From the NCBI RefSeq assembly GCF_016917355.1, contig NZ_CP070304.1, positions 4,898,001-4,962,000 of the forward strand: 64,000 nucleotides of DNA, written 5' to 3'. The position numbers and the translations under genes were made by a program. Positions within the stretch are counted from its first letter, which is position 1. Each line of letters begins with the position of its first letter. The notes beneath the pieces were generated by a model that was given only the letters and a program-made list of their open reading frames with translations, ran no database searches and was not told the origin of the DNA. Below are positions 63,189-64,000 of the stretch, in pieces. Source of the stretch: Glaciimonas sp. PAMC28666. Its GTDB lineage: Bacteria > Pseudomonadota > Gammaproteobacteria > Burkholderiales > Burkholderiaceae_D.

Positions 63189-64000
63189 CTAGTCATCCTC
63201 TGGATCAATATCCTGGCGAATCTGGAGGAGCATCTGTTGCAGGACTGGTGCCAGTCGGAATGCCTCTTCCTGCCATTCGTACTCTACGCTCTCCTCAATC
63301 GTGTGGCAGAGCGCGGTTGCAGGTCGCATATCCAAAGCAGCCATGCCACCGTGAATACGATGCGCGACTTCGCCCAGATACACCAGATCAGAACGTCCGA
63401 TTGCTGCCTCTAATAAGGCAAGATCTTCTGTAATGCTGATCACTGCGGCTCGCAACATGTCTGGCCGCCACATCTGTGAAGCGATCGCAGAGGCCGCAGC
63501 AATGGCTTCTTCACGATCAGACTCATCAATCATCATAGCGGCAGGCGGTCCAGTCGGTGGCGCTGTGCCGAAGCCAACATGCCGCTCCAACAATTTCTCC
63601 AGATCGTCCATCGCAAATGGCTTGATCATATACCCGTTCATGCCAGCAGCCTCCCCTCGCTCTCGCTCGCCCGCTAACAGGCTTGCGGTGACAGCAATGA
63701 TAGGGCACGAAACAGCCAGCGCTCTTAACGCGTGCGCGAGTTCGTAACCGTTCATTAATGGCATATTCAGATCAGTTAAAATCAGATCAAAATGTTCCCC
63801 TGCCTTAATGAGTTCTAACGCTTCCGCCCCGCTGCCGACTGCACTGATACGGCCACCGAAATAGGCTAGTTGTTTTTCCAGCAGGAGCCGGTTAATCGCC
63901 TGATCGTCGACGATCAGTATGTCTGCATCCAGCCTGCGCAGGCTTCCCGTCATCGCGGACTGTTCCGCTTCCTGAATAAATTCTTTGCGCCCGGCGACCA
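63189..64000 (-). CDS. Hybrid sensor kinase, C-terminal part (receiver and HPt; 5' end outside window)
   Basis: The frame is open to the window edge, so the N-terminal sensor and kinase domains lie beyond. About 270 residues are visible. A receiver domain has DILIVDDQAINRLLLEKQLAYFGG, the phosphorylation Asp in DLILTDLNMPLMNGYELA, Thr in IIAVTASLL and Lys in GYMIKPFAM. A linker leads to an HPt domain with the phosphotransfer His in GEVAHRIHGGMAALDM. This is the layout of BvgS/EvgS/RcsC-like phosphorelay kinases. It is convergent with the LuxR-type regulator and cytochrome b561 genes and is the likely cognate kinase for the regulator at 61815-62495. Confidence 0.9.
   Translation of the reverse strand, partial: VAGRKEFIQEAEQSAMTGSLRRLDADILIVDDQAINRLLLEKQLAYFGGRISAVGSGAEALELIKAGEHFDLILTDLNMPLMNGYELAHALRALAVSCPIIAVTASLLAGERERGEAAGMNGYMIKPFAMDDLEKLLERHVGFGTAPPTGPPAAMMIDESDREEAIAAASAIASQMWRPDMLRAAVISITEDLALLEAAIGRSDLVYLGEVAHRIHGGMAALDMRPATALCHTIEESVEYEWQEEAFRLAPVLQQMLLQIRQDIDPEDD

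Noticed and set aside
1-64000. tRNA, rRNA, insertion sequences, prophage or integrase genes
   Set aside because: None was found on reading both strands; no terminal inverted repeats or transposase-like frames were seen.

Overview
The window looks like a chromosomal segment of a betaproteobacterium, order Burkholderiales, most likely family Oxalobacteraceae (Glaciimonas/Collimonas/Herbaspirillum-like). Three things point there. One is the block leuC-leuD-leuB-asd-fimV-truA-trpF-trpB-trpA-accD-folC-SPOR-cvpA-purF. A second is the block trpS-M50 protease-yciO with dapA-bamC-MBL hydrolase. The third is an orphan Bug-type solute receptor. The family-level placement is inference from gene order and protein style. 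No rRNA, tRNA, CRISPR array, insertion sequence or integrase was seen.

Layout: 1-9.3 kb holds the end of ilvD, a Bug receptor, a flavoprotein, mutS, a secreted degenerate metallophosphoesterase-like protein, slyD and a ribosomal-oxygenase gene. 9.5-18.7 kb holds a repeat-bearing small lipoprotein, then a long minus-strand block (MBL hydrolase, bamC, dapA, methyltransferase, trpS, M50 protease, yciO, htpX, PHP phosphoesterase). 19-24.4 kb is a looser accessory stretch: a small unknown protein, an alpha/beta hydrolase, a kinase-fold putative effector, yjdM, a TetR regulator and a LOG-family hydrolase. 24.7-44.3 kb is the conserved minus-strand biosynthetic block for sulfur amino acid, purine, folate, fatty acid, tryptophan and leucine/aspartate-family synthesis. 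It contains an entericidin-like lipoprotein gene (42724-42846) between leuC and leuD.

44.8-56.4 kb is the most unusual region: a LuxR-type response regulator followed by a tightly overlapping 12-gene minus-strand operon. It combines type II secretion parts (GspG, GspE, GspF, secretin, three further pseudopilins) with a PilM/N/O/P-like assembly platform, a lytic transglycosylase and a DsbC-like thiol isomerase. 57.2-64 kb then holds a TonB-dependent copper receptor, a GbpA-like copper-dependent chitin monooxygenase (AA10 LPMO), a second LuxR-type response regulator, a cytochrome b561 and the 3' end of a hybrid sensor kinase. A plausible reading is one functional neighbourhood for regulated secretion of a copper oxidase that attacks chitin, with dedicated copper uptake. 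That link is inference.

A second theme is the number of short tandem repeats at or inside genes: the mutS linker, the 9.7 kb lipoprotein, the methyltransferase N-terminus, the fimV coding region, the truA-fimV gap, the 3' end of the transglycosylase gene and the LPMO 5' region. Several could change length and so alter a protein or its expression.
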